DNA of 9,875 bases from Nitrospirae bacterium RBG_16_43_11 (lineage in GTDB: Bacteria; Nitrospirota; 9FT-COMBO-42-15; HDB-SIOI813): NCBI GenBank assembly GCA_001805165.1, contig MHEI01000030.1:1-9875 (forward strand). The letters run 5' to 3'. This document shows, in pieces, positions 8,501 to 9,875 of the stretch. The position numbers were made by a program, and so were the translations under genes. The number at the start of each line of letters is the position of its first letter. Position 1 is the first letter of the stretch. The notes beneath the pieces were generated by a model. It made no database searches. It saw nothing but the letters and a program-made list of their open reading frames with translations, and had not been told where the DNA came from.

Positions 8501-9875
8501 TGATTCAGCGATATGCGCACTTGTCACCAGAACACCAGAGAAACGCTATCAAGGCACTGGATGGCCTGTTTAAAAATGGGCACGTGGCGGACACGCAGAC
8601 AAATGTTGTTAACTTGAAGGACTACGTAACTAATTGATTAAATTAACTTGCCGGGATGGTGAAACAGGTAGACGCACGGGACTCAAAATCCCGCGGGGGC
8701 AACCCCATGGGGGTTCGATTCCCCCTCCCGGCACCACAGAATGATGCGGGTTTCATAATAGTAGGTTACTTCTGGGATAGTAATTTCAAGCCTTTCAAGC
8801 CCTAACATCTCTCAAGTCCTCAAATTTCAATGCACAAACGGTCTTTCTTCCAACGCAATCTGAGCCTCTTGTGCCTGGACTGTGTCCAAATTGTGCCTAT
8901 TTTCTATTTCAAGCCTACTTTCGTGATACCTTACAACCTTCCTGGAAGCCTTCTTTAAGTCATCCTCATTGACGATGTTGTATCTTTCAAACACGCTCCT
9001 CGTCTTATGACCTGATACCATCATGGCAACTCTCTCAGGCACTCCGGCCCTAACCATATTTCTTACTGCAGTCCTCCTGAAGTCATGGAAGATACGTCCT
9101 TCAAGACCTGCCTTCTTACAGGCAGTGCCCCACGCACTTCTAAAGTCCCTAATCTGCTCTCCACTTTCACCAAAGAACACCCAGGGACACCGAGGATGCT
9201 TGAGATCTCTGAGCGCCTTCTGAAGGTGTATCGTCTCCAGTAGATCACCCTCCATGTAGATAACCCTCCCCTCTTTATTCTTAGTGTCCTTGTGATTCAG
9301 GGTTATCTTGTTCTCGATCATGTCTATTTGTGGCCATCTAAGACTTAAGATTTCCTGTTTTCTCATCCCTGTGTGGTACGCCATTGTAATTACAGTCTTC
9401 AGGTAATCCGGCAATGCTGTCAGGAGGGACAGGTAGTCTTTGTGTTCAAAGTACCCCTGCCTTGCGTTATGTTCCTCAAGATGAGGGATATAAGGAACAC
9501 TTGTCACCTTTGGTGGGGTCATGGTCTTTGCCAGATTGAACATCCGTTTCAATGCCGCAAGCTCCCGGTTAATAGTCCCATTCTCTGCCTCATCTTCCTG
9601 ACGGAGAAGGATATAAGACCTGATCCTGTCAGTAGTAATGTCAATTGCTTTCATCCCTTCAAAGAAGGACTTTAGATGTTTTATACTACGCTCTAATCTC
9701 TCAATGGACTTCATACCATTGACCTTATAGTCGCTGATCATGTCCCCTGCAAGCTCATCAAACCTTATGCGCTCAACCTTTAAGCCCGGGAACCTGTTTT
9801 CTGCAACCTGTCCTTCACGAAGCCTTAACCGCCTCTTAGCTTCAATTTCCTTGTCTGAATGTGTACTTTCACGAT

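Larger units (their letters stand above)
37..8689 (+). mobile_element. Integrated satellite-like element in tRNA-Leu(CAA)
   Basis: The element is bounded by exact 40-bp copies of the 5' end of a tRNA-Leu gene, giving a unit of 8613 bp from one repeat start to the next. It holds a tyrosine integrase next to the right boundary, a primase-like and helicase-like pair, a heptamer repeat cluster resembling an origin, an HK97-type capsid gene, and two Nu1-like HTH genes. I see no large terminase, portal, protease, tail, lysis or lysogeny-repressor gene. The layout fits a phage satellite or a reduced prophage. The boundaries are directly visible; the satellite label is inference from gene content. 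Confidence 0.85.

Overview
The window is an integrated mobile element of about 8.6 kb sitting in a bacterial tRNA-Leu(CAA) gene, plus the end of a second integrase gene on the far side of that tRNA. The host is a bacterium with ordinary Shine-Dalgarno sites, sigma70-like promoters, an encoded tRNA CCA end and mid-range GC. The small zinc-ribbon protein, the orphan 68-aa family and the integrase style remind me of Nitrospirota or Desulfobacterota, but this is a weak impression from memory.

Boundaries: the first 40 bases of the tRNA gene occur twice, exactly, at 37-76 and 8650-8689. Only the right copy continues into a complete tRNA. The crossover was therefore in or before the anticodon arm, and the element now supplies the 5' half of the tRNA and whatever promotes it. 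This is the reverse of the usual case, where a prophage or island restores the 3' end.

Layout, left to right. (1) 77-295: left arm with short repeats resembling integrase arm sites, a promoter and a terminator-like hairpin. (2) 296-1597: an AT-rich 342-aa protein and a 61-aa protein sharing a DnaJ-like zinc-finger module. (3) 1594-3600: a tightly coupled replication operon made of a small excisionase-type HTH protein, a TOPRIM/DUF3854-type primase-like protein and a RepA-like RecA-fold helicase. (4) 3558-3735: nine copies of the heptamer ACCGCAC in both orientations around a perfect 18-bp palindrome, the best origin candidate. (5) 3770-5780: a small orphan protein, a Nu1-like HTH protein, an HK97-fold major capsid protein and a small capsid-associated protein. 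(6) 5781-6178: a non-coding block rich in hairpins. (7) 6179-6795: a second Nu1-like HTH protein, a DUF5659-like protein and a 47-aa zinc-ribbon protein. (8) 6831-6893: three CCTCATTA repeats exactly 21 bp apart, followed by a decayed gene. (9) 7379-8637: a ribbon-helix-helix regulator and a tyrosine integrase transcribed toward the tRNA.

Interpretation: the element can plausibly integrate and replicate, and it makes a capsid protein. It has no recognisable large terminase, portal, prohead protease, tail or lysis gene. The simplest reading is a phage satellite that brings its own capsid protein and one or two small-terminase-like specificity proteins, and borrows the rest from a helper phage. 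A decayed prophage or phage-plasmid is the main alternative. The minus-strand integrase at 8827-9875, with its own short repeats beside the tRNA, suggests a second element abutting the same tRNA.
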